This document shows, piece by piece, positions 36,952 to 48,393 of a DNA stretch of 64,000 nt; the stretch's first letter is position 1; each line of letters begins with the position of its first letter. Below the pieces are notes generated by a model. It saw only the letters and a list, made by a program, of their open reading frames with translations. It was not told the DNA's origin and did no database searches. Source of the DNA: Halomonas salipaludis (lineage in GTDB: Bacteria; Pseudomonadota; Gammaproteobacteria; Pseudomonadales; Halomonadaceae); the NCBI RefSeq assembly GCF_002286975.1, contig NZ_NSKB01000001.1:250733-314732 (forward strand). The letters are read 5' to 3'. Position numbers and translations under genes: made by a program.

Positions 36952-37026
36952 GTGGATGTAGCTCAGTGGTAGAGCCCCGGATTGTGGCTCCGGTGGTCGT
37001 GGGTTCGATCCCCATCATCCACCCCA
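36952..37026 (+). tRNA. tRNA-His(GUG), copy 2
   Basis: Base-for-base repeat of the preceding tRNA-His, including G-1 and encoded CCA, offset by 119 bp. The 44-bp spacer is not similar to the sequence before copy 1 apart from a few bases next to the tRNA, so the duplication unit is essentially the tRNA itself. Confidence 0.97.
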
Positions 37027-37302
37027 TTACCTCCCGCATGGTATTCTCTTCTCCCCGTATTTCGTCTCGCTACGCCGGTTGGCGTTGGCGATCTTTGGCG
37101 TATGTGTCGTGATAAATCCAGCCCAGTGAGGCAGCACGCCTTGCAAATAGCCGCATCGCCCCCATTGTCGAGGCATGACGCGCTTGCCAGCGGCTGGCGG
37201 GGTTCATAGAATTACCCCTTTGCTCTCGCTGCGCAAAACAGCCATTCACGCATTCAACAGACAACGCATTCATCAGAACGCCCAGTCGGTAGAGGACTAT
37301 TC

Positions 37303-38661
37303 ATGCAAGTTTCCGTCGAAACGACCTCCCAGATCGAACGCCGTGTAAAGGTTCAGGTGCCGGCAGAAGAGGTCGATCAGGCCGTTGCGGCCCGCCTCAA
37401 GGATACCGCCAAGAACGTTCGCTTGAACGGCTTCCGCCAGGGCAAGGTGCCGATGGCCGTGGTGCGTCAGCGCTTCGGCGGGCAGGTGCGCAATGAGGTC
37501 GTCGGTGAGGTGATGCGTGAGCGTTACGTCCAGGCGATCACCCAGGAGAGCCTCAATCCCGCCGGCTTCCCGCAGATCGAGCCGACCGTCAACGAGTCAG
37601 GCAAGGATCTCGAGTTCGTCGCGACGCTGGAAATCTATCCCGAAGTGGCGCTCAACGGCATCGAGGGCACCGAGGTCGAGCGCCCGGTGGTCGAGGTCAA
37701 GGACGCCGATATCGATCAGATGATCGAGACCCTGCGCAAGCAGAACGCTTCCTGGGAGAGCGTCGAGCGCGCCGCCGAAGACGGCGATCAGGTCAGCATC
37801 GACTTCCAGGGGTTCCTGGGCGATGAGCCCTTCGAAGGCGGCAGTGCCGAGAATCACGACCTGGTGTTGGGCTCCAACAGCTTCATCCCCGGTTTCGAGG
37901 AGCAGCTGGTGGGTGCCAAGGCGGGCGACGACCTGGAGCTCAAGGTCACCTTTCCCGAGGACTACCAGGCCGAGAACCTGGCCGGCCAGGAGGCGACCTT
38001 CAAGGTCAAGGTGCACAAGGTCAGCGCCCAGCAGCTTGCCGAGGTCAACGAGGAGTTCATCCAGCAGTTCGGCGTCGAAGGGGGTGATGTCGAGAAGTTC
38101 CGTGCCGAAGTGCACAAGAACATGACCCGCGAAGCCAAGCAGGCAGTGGATAACCGCGTCAAGCAGCAGGTGCTCGAGGCGCTCAAGAACGCCAACGACA
38201 TTCCGGTGCCGCAGGCGCTGGTGCAGCAGGAAACCGATGCGCTCAAGCGTCAGGCCGCGCAGCAGTTCGGCCTGGGCGAGGACTTCGACGTCTCCCAGCT
38301 GCCCAACGAGCTGTTCGCCGAGCAGGCCAAGAGCCGCGTACAGGTCGGCCTGCTGCTGGCCGAGGTGATCAAGTCCGGCGAGCTCGAGGCGAGCGACGAT
38401 GAGATCAAGGTCAAGGTCGAGGAGCTGGCTCAGCAGTATCAGGAGCCGGAGCAGGTGATCGAGTACTACCTCGGCAACGACCAGCTCAAGACCCAGCTCA
38501 AGTCGGCGATCCTCGAAGAGAAGGCGGTCGACTCACTGCTTGAACAGGCCACCGTCAAGGATGTCGAGATGTCCTACGAGCAGGCGCTGCAGGCCGCTCA
38601 GCAGCAGGCCGAGGCCGCTGATGATGGCGAAGACGACGAAGACGCTGAAGCCAAGGGCTGA
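37303..38661 (+). CDS. tig: Trigger factor (ribosome-associated chaperone/PPIase)
   Basis: 452-aa chaperone at the polypeptide exit tunnel. The N-terminal ribosome-binding domain carries the signature NGFRQGKVPMAVVRQRFG (~residues 44-61, the FRxGxxP loop). The FKBP-type PPIase domain follows (~150-240, GDQVSIDFQGFLGDEPFEGGSAENHDLVLGS), then the helical C-terminal arms. The last ~25 residues are Ala/Glu/Asp-rich. First gene of tig-clpP-clpX-lon. The 276 bp between the last tRNA and this gene show no other gene. Confidence 0.97.
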   Translation: MQVSVETTSQIERRVKVQVPAEEVDQAVAARLKDTAKNVRLNGFRQGKVPMAVVRQRFGGQVRNEVVGEVMRERYVQAITQESLNPAGFPQIEPTVNESGKDLEFVATLEIYPEVALNGIEGTEVERPVVEVKDADIDQMIETLRKQNASWESVERAAEDGDQVSIDFQGFLGDEPFEGGSAENHDLVLGSNSFIPGFEEQLVGAKAGDDLELKVTFPEDYQAENLAGQEATFKVKVHKVSAQQLAEVNEEFIQQFGVEGGDVEKFRAEVHKNMTREAKQAVDNRVKQQVLEALKNANDIPVPQALVQQETDALKRQAAQQFGLGEDFDVSQLPNELFAEQAKSRVQVGLLLAEVIKSGELEASDDEIKVKVEELAQQYQEPEQVIEYYLGNDQLKTQLKSAILEEKAVDSLLEQATVKDVEMSYEQALQAAQQQAEAADDGEDDEDAEAKG

Positions 38662-38680
38662 GCCCCCGCAAGCGTTGACA

Positions 38681-38700
38681 GGCCCGGCATCCGCCGGGTC
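38681..38700 (+). terminator. Hairpin after tig (weak terminator candidate)
   Basis: 8-bp stem GGCCCGGC / GCCGGGTC with one G-T wobble and an ATCC loop, 19 bp after the tig stop. No T-run follows, so it may only reduce transcription into clpP. Confidence 0.35.
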
Positions 38701-38776
38701 TGGCGTCATGATGTAAGGTAGACGATATCCGGGCCAGTCCGGATGCTTACCACAGCAGATAAAGGACATCACACAG

Positions 38777-39397
38777 ATGGGCAACGAGTTCGATATTCAA
38801 AACGCCGGTGGCCTGGTGCCGATGGTGGTCGAGCAGAGTGCACGCGGCGAGCGGGCCTACGACATCTACTCGCGCCTGCTCAAGGAGCGTGTGATCTTCC
38901 TGGTGGGCCCGGTGGAAGACTACATGGCCAACCTGGTGGTAGCACAGCTGCTGTTTCTCGAGTCCGAGAACCCGGACAAGGACATCCAGCTCTACATCAA
39001 TTCGCCGGGCGGCTCGGTAACCGCTGGGATGTCGATCTACGACACCATGCAGTTCGTCAAGCCCGATATCTCTACGGTATGCATCGGCCAGGCGGCGAGC
39101 ATGGGGGCGCTGCTGCTTGCCGGCGGTGCCGCCGGTAAGCGCTTCTGCCTGCCCAATTCGCGGATGATGATTCACCAGCCGCTGGGCGGCTACCAGGGCC
39201 AGGCTTCGGATATCGAGATCCACACCAAGGAGATCCTCAGTATCCGTCACCGCCTCAATCAGATTCTCGCTGATCATACCGGTCAGGACATCGAGACCAT
39301 TGCCAAGGACACCGATCGTGATAACTTCATGACCGGCGCCCAGGCGACAGAGTATGGTCTGATCGATGCCATGCTGGATAAGCGTCCGGCATCCTGA
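38777..39397 (+). CDS. clpP: ATP-dependent Clp protease proteolytic subunit ClpP
   Basis: 206-aa serine peptidase. The catalytic triad is S108 ([12 protein letters not shown]), H133 ([12 protein letters not shown]) and D182 (DTDRDNFM), with the same spacing as E. coli ClpP plus a constant offset of 11 for the propeptide-containing numbering. It pairs with ClpX, encoded 78 bp downstream. AAAGGAC precedes the ATG. Confidence 0.97.
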   Translation: MGNEFDIQNAGGLVPMVVEQSARGERAYDIYSRLLKERVIFLVGPVEDYMANLVVAQLLFLESENPDKDIQLYINSPGGSVTAGMSIYDTMQFVKPDISTVCIGQAASMGALLLAGGAAGKRFCLPNSRMMIHQPLGGYQGQASDIEIHTKEILSIRHRLNQILADHTGQDIETIAKDTDRDNFMTGAQATEYGLIDAMLDKRPAS

Positions 39398-39475
39398 TAG
39401 CGTGATTTGCTACTGAGATTTCACGATAGGCAACTCCGGCGGCTTACCGGCCGCCGTCCGTAATGAGGTACGCGA

Positions 39476-40756
<1,281 letters not shown>

Positions 40757-40775
40757 GTCCGCCGCCGAACCGTGC

Positions 40776-40802
40776 ACGGGGCCATGTCAGTCATGGCCCC
40801 GT
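40776..40802 (+). terminator. Hairpin after clpX
   Basis: Perfect 11-bp stem ACGGGGCCATG / CATGGCCCCGT with a 5-nt loop, 20 bp after the clpX stop and just upstream of the lon promoter. There is no long T-run, so it is a terminator candidate rather than a certain one. Confidence 0.5.
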
Positions 40803-40805
40803 TCG

Positions 40806-40834
40806 CTTGTAAACTGCCGGCGGTGCCCCCATCA
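40806..40834 (+). promoter_or_regulatory. Sigma-32 (heat-shock) promoter of lon
   Basis: CTTGTAA - 14 bp - CCCCATCA, close to the RpoH consensus CTTGAAA - N11-16 - CCCCATNT. It lies 36 bp upstream of the lon ATG. lon is a classic sigma-32 gene in gammaproteobacteria, so the site is expected. Confidence 0.8.
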
Positions 40835-40869
40835 CCAGACCAACCACCCGATTTTGAGGAACGTCTGCG

Positions 40870-43278
<2,409 letters not shown>

Positions 43279-43294
43279 TGGTATTTTTTCCATT

Positions 43295-43318
43295 ATGGCT
43301 GACGTAGAAGTCAGTCAT
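43295..43318 (+). terminator. Weak hairpin after lon
   Basis: Stem ATGGCTGAC / GTCAGTCAT with one wobble and a 6-nt loop, 16 bp after the lon stop. The T-run (TTTTTT at 43284-43289) lies before the stem, not after it, so termination on the plus strand is doubtful. Confidence 0.3.
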
Positions 43319-43343
43319 GATGGGGTCTGGGGCCAATAGTTGC

Positions 43344-43373
43344 TTGACAGATCTTTGCGTGCATTGCTATAAA
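43344..43373 (+). promoter_or_regulatory. Sigma-70 promoter of the HU gene
   Basis: TTGACA (perfect -35) - 18 bp - TATAAA, 82 bp upstream of the GTG start. It is a strong promoter, as expected for an abundant nucleoid protein. Confidence 0.85.
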
Positions 43374-43455
43374 TCATGCTTTGACGTGATCGAGTAAGCC
43401 GATAAAAGATAGCGCCGATTAAAAGTCAATTTCCGAAATAGTCAAGGGGTGAAGT

Positions 43456-43728
43456 GTGAACAAGTCCGAGCTGATCGAAGCCATCGCTGCATCTGCAGAT
43501 ATTCCCAAGGCGGCTGCTAGCCGTGCGCTTGACGCCATGGTCGATAGCGTGACTGACAGTCTCAAGAAGGGCGATTCCGTTTCTCTTGTGGGCTTCGGGA
43601 CCTTTACCGTCAAGGAGCGCGCTGCGCGCACTGGCCGTAATCCCCAGACCGGCAAGCCGATCGAAATCAGTGCCGCCAAGGTGCCGAGCTTCAAGGCAGG
43701 TAAGGCGCTGAAGGATTCGGTCAACTAA
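43456..43728 (+). CDS. hupB: DNA-binding protein HU (beta-type)
   Basis: 90-aa histone-like protein, the exact HU length. [28 protein letters not shown] begins the dimerising helices. [26 protein letters not shown] is the beta-arm region that carries the conserved RNP segment contacting DNA. It starts with GTG, with AAGGGG upstream. Placement directly after lon is the classical hupB locus. A strong terminator follows. Confidence 0.96.
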   Translation: MNKSELIEAIAASADIPKAAASRALDAMVDSVTDSLKKGDSVSLVGFGTFTVKERAARTGRNPQTGKPIEISAAKVPSFKAGKALKDSVN

Positions 43729-43767
43729 GCAGGGTCAACGCCCCGCCGACGTGCCGTAATGCCGCCA

Positions 43768-43797
43768 GGCGCATCGCGAAAGCGGTGCGCCTTTTTT
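43768..43797 (+). terminator. Intrinsic terminator after hupB
   Basis: 10-bp stem GGCGCATCGC / GCGGTGCGCC (one T-G wobble) with a GAAA tetraloop, followed by six T. Confidence 0.93.
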
Positions 43798-43831
43798 ACT
43801 GGGCGCTATTCGCCGCACCGCGAGACGACGA

Positions 43832-43861
43832 TAGTCGCCGCATGCGGCGGGCAGGTATAAT
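43832..43861 (+). promoter_or_regulatory. Putative promoter of ppiD
   Basis: A perfect TATAAT at 43856-43861, 54 bp upstream of the ppiD ATG. The -35 is poor (TAGTCG with an 18-bp spacer is the best I see). Confidence 0.45.
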
Positions 43862-43914
43862 ATGCGCCTACTCGATCTCCAGGGATTTCGTGCCACTCTT
43901 CAGCTGAGGCTAGC

Positions 43915-45729
43915 ATGCTGCAAAGTATTCGGGACCGCTCCAAGAGTTGGGGCGCCAAGATCATCATCGGTGCCGTCGTGGTGACCATGGCCCTGTTCGG
44001 GGTCGACTCGCTGGTGACGCTGTTCACCGGCAGCCCCGACGACGTGGCCGAGGTCAACGGCCAGACCATTACCCGCCAGCAGGTGGAGATGAACGTGCAG
44101 CGCGCCATCCGCAGCGGCCAGGTGCCGCCGGAGCAGGAGCGGGCGCTGCGCAACCAGGTGCTGAATGAGCTGATCACCGATGCGCTGCTCGATAGCTACG
44201 CCGAGGATGGGGGGTTGTATCTCTCGGAAGGCCAGCTCGACCAGCTGATCGTCACGCTGCCGGAGTTCCAGGACCAGAACGGCCGCTTCTCCTCCGACCT
44301 GTTCCGCAACCGCCTGGCCAGCGCCGGCTACTCGCCGACCAGCTTTCGCGAGGAGTTGAAGGCCGACATGCAGCGACAGCAACTGCAGCAGGGCCTCGCC
44401 TTTAGCGACTTTACCTTGGACAGTGAGCGTGAGCGGCTGGGTGAGCTGCAACGCCAGGCCCGCAGTTTCCGCTACTACCTGCTCGGCGAGGCCGACCTCG
44501 AGACGTCGCCGCAGGTCAGCGAGGAGCAGCTCGAGGCCTACTACGCCGAGAACGCCGACAGTTATCAGCGCCCCGAGCAGGTGCGCATCGAGTACGTGAT
44601 CATCGATCGCCAGGAGATGGCCGCCGAGTACGACCTCGACGAGCAGCAGCTGCGCGATGCCTACGCTGAGCGTGGCCGTGATGCCGAGCGGCGCGTGTCG
44701 CACATCATGGTGACCTTCAACGGCGAGCGCAGCCGTGACGAGGCCGAGGCGCGTCTCGAAGAGGTCCAGGCGCGTCTGGACGCCGGGGATGAGTTCGCCG
44801 AGCTTGCCGAGGAGTACTCCGACGATACCTCCACCAGCGAGGCCGGCGGCGACCTGGGCACGGTCAGCCGCGGCTTCTTCGATGATGCCTTCGAGGAGGC
44901 GGCCTTCAGCCTTGGCGAAGGCGAGACCTCGGATATCGTCGAAAGCGGCAACGGCCTGCACTTGATTCGCGTCACCGAGCTCGACATGCCCAGTTTCGAG
45001 GCGATGCGCGATGAACTGCAGCGCGATGCGGCGCTGTCCGAGGTGACCGATGACTTCAACCGTCGCGTCCAGCAGTTGATCGATGACAGCTTTGCCGCCG
45101 ATGACCTGCAGAGTGTGGCGGACGATATCGGTCTCGAACTGCATACCACCGACTGGGTGTCGCGTGATGGTGCCGAGGGCGTGTTGTCGGAGCCCGGCGT
45201 CATGAATGCCGCCTTTAGCGACGACGTGCTTGTGGAAGGCTTCAACAGCGAGGTGATCGAGCTCGACGATGACCGCCGCATGGTGCTGCGGGCTGCCGAG
45301 CATCGTGACGCCACGCTGCTAGAGCTCGATGAGGTGCGCGAGCGGGTCGAGGCCTCGGTGAGTGCCAATCTACGCCGTGAAGCGCTGCGCGAACTGGCCG
45401 AGGAGCAGATCGCGGCGCTGCGTGACGGCAATGAACTCGATCTTGACTGGCAGGCCGTGGAGGCCGCCGGCCGCCAGTCCGGCGCCGCACCACGGGCGGT
45501 CATCCAAGCCGCCTTCCGTCTGCCGCAGCCCGACGGCGAGACCCGCTACGGCCATGTGCTCGACGGCGACCAGGTAGCGATCATCGCCCTGGATGAGGTC
45601 GCCAGCGGCGAGGTGGATGCCGAGGTCGATGGCTTCGTCACCCAGATGGCCGAGCGCCTACGCGCCCAGGCGGCGATCCAGGGGCTGCTGGAGTACCTGC
45701 GTAGTACCGCGGAGATCGAGCGCCTCTAG
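43915..45729 (+). CDS. ppiD: Periplasmic folding chaperone PpiD (SurA/parvulin family)
   Basis: 604-aa inner-membrane-anchored chaperone at the Sec translocon exit. The N-terminus MLQSIRDRSKSWGAKIIIGAVVVTMALFGVDS has one uncleaved transmembrane helix (~residues 16-34). It is followed by a SurA-N-like region and a parvulin domain (~260-355, RRVSHIMVTFNGERSRDEAEARLEEVQARLDAGDEFAELAEEYSDD...SRGFFDDAFEEAAFSLGEGE). It follows hupB as in E. coli. A repeat element begins at its stop codon. Confidence 0.95.
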   Translation: MLQSIRDRSKSWGAKIIIGAVVVTMALFGVDSLVTLFTGSPDDVAEVNGQTITRQQVEMNVQRAIRSGQVPPEQERALRNQVLNELITDALLDSYAEDGGLYLSEGQLDQLIVTLPEFQDQNGRFSSDLFRNRLASAGYSPTSFREELKADMQRQQLQQGLAFSDFTLDSERERLGELQRQARSFRYYLLGEADLETSPQVSEEQLEAYYAENADSYQRPEQVRIEYVIIDRQEMAAEYDLDEQQLRDAYAERGRDAERRVSHIMVTFNGERSRDEAEARLEEVQARLDAGDEFAELAEEYSDDTSTSEAGGDLGTVSRGFFDDAFEEAAFSLGEGETSDIVESGNGLHLIRVTELDMPSFEAMRDELQRDAALSEVTDDFNRRVQQLIDDSFAADDLQSVADDIGLELHTTDWVSRDGAEGVLSEPGVMNAAFSDDVLVEGFNSEVIELDDDRRMVLRAAEHRDATLLELDEVRERVEASVSANLRREALRELAEEQIAALRDGNELDLDWQAVEAAGRQSGAAPRAVIQAAFRLPQPDGETRYGHVLDGDQVAIIALDEVASGEVDAEVDGFVTQMAERLRAQAAIQGLLEYLRSTAEIERL

Positions 45730-45760
45730 GGAAACACTGAGCGATTTTTCAGCGCTTCCT
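45726..45760 (+). repeat. Short inverted-repeat element starting at the ppiD stop codon
   Basis: TCTAGGGAAACACTGA matches the left end of the fliE-proximal element in 15 of 16 positions. It is followed after 6-7 bp by an inverted right end (TTCAGCGCTTCCT), so the pair folds into a hairpin with almost no internal sequence. It is a solo or internally deleted version of the 32004-32086 element. Confidence 0.6.
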
Positions 45761-45783
45761 AAGGCCATTCTGTCAATAGGTAA

Positions 45784-45811
45784 ACGCGTGGCTTTGGCCG
45801 CGCGTTTTTTT
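45784..45811 (+). terminator. Intrinsic terminator after ppiD
   Basis: 9-bp stem ACGCGTGGC / GCCGCGCGT (one wobble) with a TTTG loop, followed by a T-run. Outer flanks TAGGTAAA and TTTACCTA extend the pairing. Confidence 0.92.
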
Positions 45812-45822
45812 ACCTAAAATAT

Positions 45823-45835
45823 GTTATAAAGTAAC
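45823..45835. promoter_or_regulatory. Zur-box-like palindrome upstream of the G3E GTPase gene
   Basis: GTTATAAAGTAAC matches the gammaproteobacterial Zur core GTTATAACATAAC at 11 of 13 positions. It overlaps the only good -10-like sequence (TATAAA), 28 bp upstream of the chosen start. Repression by zinc-bound Zur would fit the product. Confidence 0.6.
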
Positions 45836-45863
45836 GATTGAGAGCCTGCGACTCGAGGTGACC

Positions 45864-46901
45864 ATGCAGCGCAGCGATGACAACACGCAGCCGATACCGG
45901 TGCACGTGGTGACCGGCTTTCTGGGTAGCGGCAAGAGCAGCCTGATTCGCCACCTGGTGGCGCATAAACCCGCCGATGAGCGCTGGACCGTGGTGATCAA
46001 CGAGTTCGGGCAGGTGGGCATCGACCAGGCGCTGTTCGAGTCACGCGACGACGTGGTGGTCAAGGGCCTGCCGGGGGGCTGCCTGTGCTGCCAGTTGGCC
46101 TTCGTGCTGCAGGCTGCACTGGTCAATCTGATCCGCCGCGAACGCCCCGACCGGCTGATCATCGAGCCCTCGGGACTGGGGCATCCCGCCGGGCTGCTGG
46201 ACATGCTGCGCAGCGAGGCCTTCGCTGGGGTGCTGGAGGTGCGCGAGATCATTGCCCTGCTCGATCCGCGTCGCCTGGATGACCGGCGTGCCCGCGAGCA
46301 CGACACCTTTCGCGATCAACTGCTGATGGCGGATGCCGTGGCCTTGACCATGGTCGACCTGAGCAGCGCGGCCCAGCGCCGCGTGGCCCAGCGCTATGTG
46401 GATGCGATGTGGCCGCCCAAGCGCTGGGTGGACGAGGCGCCCCACGGGCGCTTGTCGCCGTCGCTGCTGTTCACGGCGCCGACGACCAGTAGCCTCGAGA
46501 GGGCGCCTGGCGTTGATCACCGTCAGCGACCGGCGGCGCTGATGCTGGATGAGTTCAGTTACCGCGAGCCGGTGCCGGGGCAGCCGTGCTTCGCAGCGGG
46601 GGAGGCGCTGGGCCATGCCAGCGTCGGTTGGCGCTGGCACGCGTCGGACTGCTTCTCGCTGGATGCCCTGACGCAGCTGCTGGACGGTCTCGACCGGCAC
46701 TTGCGCGTCAAGGCAGTGTGGCACACCGATGTCGGTTGGCGGCTGTTCAACCGCGGTGACGGCTGCGCCGAGCTCACCCCCAGCGCCTGGCGGCGCGATT
46801 CACGGCTGGAGGTGATCGGCGAGGCCGGTAGCTTGCCGGATCCCGGGGAGCTTGGCGCGCAGCTGGCGGCTTGCCGGATGGCCGAGCCACTAACCGAGTG
46901 A
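45864..46901 (+). CDS. COG0523/G3E-family GTPase, putative zinc metallochaperone (CobW-like)
   Basis: 345-aa P-loop GTPase. The P-loop is GFLGSGKS (~residues 18-25), the metal-binding CxCC motif is GGCLCCQ (~71-77), the Walker B-like stretch is RLIIEPSGLGHP, and a CobW C-terminal domain follows. The ATG at 45864 has CGAGG upstream; a GTG two codons earlier is in frame. No His-rich tail is present. Family members hand metal ions to target proteins, and the Zur-like box suggests the zinc-starvation subgroup (ZigA/YeiR type). The target protein cannot be read from the context. Confidence 0.85.
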   Translation: MQRSDDNTQPIPVHVVTGFLGSGKSSLIRHLVAHKPADERWTVVINEFGQVGIDQALFESRDDVVVKGLPGGCLCCQLAFVLQAALVNLIRRERPDRLIIEPSGLGHPAGLLDMLRSEAFAGVLEVREIIALLDPRRLDDRRAREHDTFRDQLLMADAVALTMVDLSSAAQRRVAQRYVDAMWPPKRWVDEAPHGRLSPSLLFTAPTTSSLERAPGVDHRQRPAALMLDEFSYREPVPGQPCFAAGEALGHASVGWRWHASDCFSLDALTQLLDGLDRHLRVKAVWHTDVGWRLFNRGDGCAELTPSAWRRDSRLEVIGEAGSLPDPGELGAQLAACRMAEPLTE

Positions 46902-46906
46902 CACGC

Positions 46907-47659
46907 TCAACCGCCAGACAGTGGGAACTCGAGCAGATGCGGCGGGCGTTGGGCCTCGATGCGCACTTCCCAGCCGCGCTGAGGCTGCCAGTCGCCGAGT
47001 ACCAGGCGCCGCGCGGGCTGGCCGTCGACCTCCAGTACATGCACGCCGGGGCGGTGGGTGTGGCCGTGGATCAGGGTCGCGACGTCGTGCTCGAGCAGCG
47101 CCTTGTCGACCTCTTCGGGCGTCACGTCCATGATGTCCTCGGCCTTGTTGGAGTTGGCCTCACCGGACTGCTGGCGCAGGCTCTTGGCCAGTTCCAGGCG
47201 CGCCGCCAGCGGCATCGCCAGCACCTGGGCTTGCCACTGCGGGTCGCGGGCCTGGGTGCGGAAGGCCATGTAGGCCTCGTCGCGGGTGCACAGGCTGTCG
47301 CCATGCATCAGCAGCACCGGCTTACCGCCGAGTTCGACACGGTAGGGGTCGGGCAGCAGGGTGGCGCCGCAGGCCTCGGCGAAGCGTGTGCCGAGCAGAA
47401 AGTCGCGATTGCCATGCATCAGGTAGAGTCGGGTACCGCCGCCACTCAGCGCCTTGAGTGCCTCGACCACCTGGGCGGCTAGCGGGTCGTGATCCGGTGT
47501 GTCGAGGATATCGTCGCCGATCCAGGCTTCGAACAGGTCGCCGAGAATGTATAGGGCATCGGCCTGGCTGGCGCGCGTTGCCAGGTAGGCGAGAAAGCCC
47601 TCGGTAACCTCGGGGGCGTCGGGATGCAGGTGCAGATCGGCGATCAACAGAGTGGTCAT
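46907..47659 (-). CDS. lpxH: UDP-2,3-diacylglucosamine diphosphatase LpxH
   Basis: 250-aa metallophosphoesterase of lipid A synthesis that converts UDP-2,3-diacylglucosamine to lipid X. Metal-ligand motifs in order: DLHL (D8, H10), GDLFEAWIGDD, GNRDF and HGHTHRPG. It converges with the GTPase gene with only 5 bp between the stops. It is downstream of ppiB on the same strand, separated by a hairpin. Confidence 0.95.
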   Translation of the reverse strand: MTTLLIADLHLHPDAPEVTEGFLAYLATRASQADALYILGDLFEAWIGDDILDTPDHDPLAAQVVEALKALSGGGTRLYLMHGNRDFLLGTRFAEACGATLLPDPYRVELGGKPVLLMHGDSLCTRDEAYMAFRTQARDPQWQAQVLAMPLAARLELAKSLRQQSGEANSNKAEDIMDVTPEEVDKALLEHDVATLIHGHTHRPGVHVLEVDGQPARRLVLGDWQPQRGWEVRIEAQRPPHLLEFPLSGG

Positions 47660-47683
47660 GGCATGGCTCCGCAGGCGTCAGGC

Positions 47684-47714
47684 GAAATAAAACGCCCGCG
47701 GGTCGGCGGGCGTT
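47684..47714 (-). terminator. Intrinsic terminator after ppiB
   Basis: On the minus strand a 9-bp stem AACGCCCGC / GCGGGCGTT followed by TTATTTC. It separates ppiB from lpxH. Confidence 0.85.
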
Positions 47715-47731
47715 CTAGTCTGGCTTCGGGA

Positions 47732-48229
47732 TCAGGCGTCCTTGAGGTAGGCACGCTGGATGACCACGTCCTCGGCAGGCACGTCGGCGTGCATGCCGCG
47801 ACGGGTCGTGGGTACCTCCTTGATGCGCTCGACCACCTCCATGCCCTCGACGACTTCGCCGAACACGCAGTAGCCCCAGCCCTGGATCGACTTGCCGCTG
47901 TGGTTGAGGAAGTCGTTGTCGGCAACGTTGATGAAGAACTGCGCCGAGGCGGAGTGGGGGTCCTGGGTGCGTGCCATGGCCAGGGTGCCGGTGAGGTTCT
48001 TGAGGCCATTATCGGCTTCGTTCTCGATTGGGTCACGGGTCGGCTTCTGGTTGAAGTCGGTGTCGAAGCCGCCGCCCTGAACCATGAAGCCGTCGATGAC
48101 CCGATGGAACAGGGTCCCGTCGTAGTGGCCGTCGGTGACGTACTGTTCGAAATTGGCGGCAGTCTTGGGGGCCTTGTCGTGCTCGAGGCGAATAACGATG
48201 TCACCGAAATTGGTCTGCAGAACGATCAT
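47732..48229 (-). CDS. ppiB: Cytoplasmic peptidyl-prolyl cis-trans isomerase B (cyclophilin)
   Basis: 165-aa cyclophilin without a signal peptide. Active-site stretches: [22 protein letters not shown] (catalytic Arg), [28 protein letters not shown] and [16 protein letters not shown]. The length is that of E. coli PpiB. It is divergent from glnS and next to lpxH, as in many gammaproteobacteria (ppiB-lpxH). Confidence 0.96.
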   Translation of the reverse strand: MIVLQTNFGDIVIRLEHDKAPKTAANFEQYVTDGHYDGTLFHRVIDGFMVQGGGFDTDFNQKPTRDPIENEADNGLKNLTGTLAMARTQDPHSASAQFFINVADNDFLNHSGKSIQGWGYCVFGEVVEGMEVVERIKEVPTTRRGMHADVPAEDVVIQRAYLKDA

Positions 48230-48261
48230 GTGGGCTTCCTGAGGGTCTGTAAGGGTGCGCC

Positions 48262-48292
48262 TTGGCGTAGCGCGGCTGCGTCACGCTATAAT
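48262..48292 (+). promoter_or_regulatory. Sigma-70 promoter upstream of glnS
   Basis: TTGGCG - 19 bp - TATAAT, with a perfect -10. It leaves a leader of about 100 nt before the glnS ATG; I see no T-box-like or attenuator structure there. Confidence 0.6.
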
Positions 48293-48393
48293 AGCCGTTT
48301 TGCATCGACACGCGAAGTCGCAAGGGCCGGGCCGTTACCCTCCTTGGGCCGAGGCGGTCGCCATCGCGCCAACCAGAGGTTTGCTCTCACACC

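Noticed and set aside
37027..37302. Small genes between the last tRNA and tig
   Set aside because: Short frames here lack ribosome sites and protein-like composition; the gap most likely holds the tig promoter and leader.
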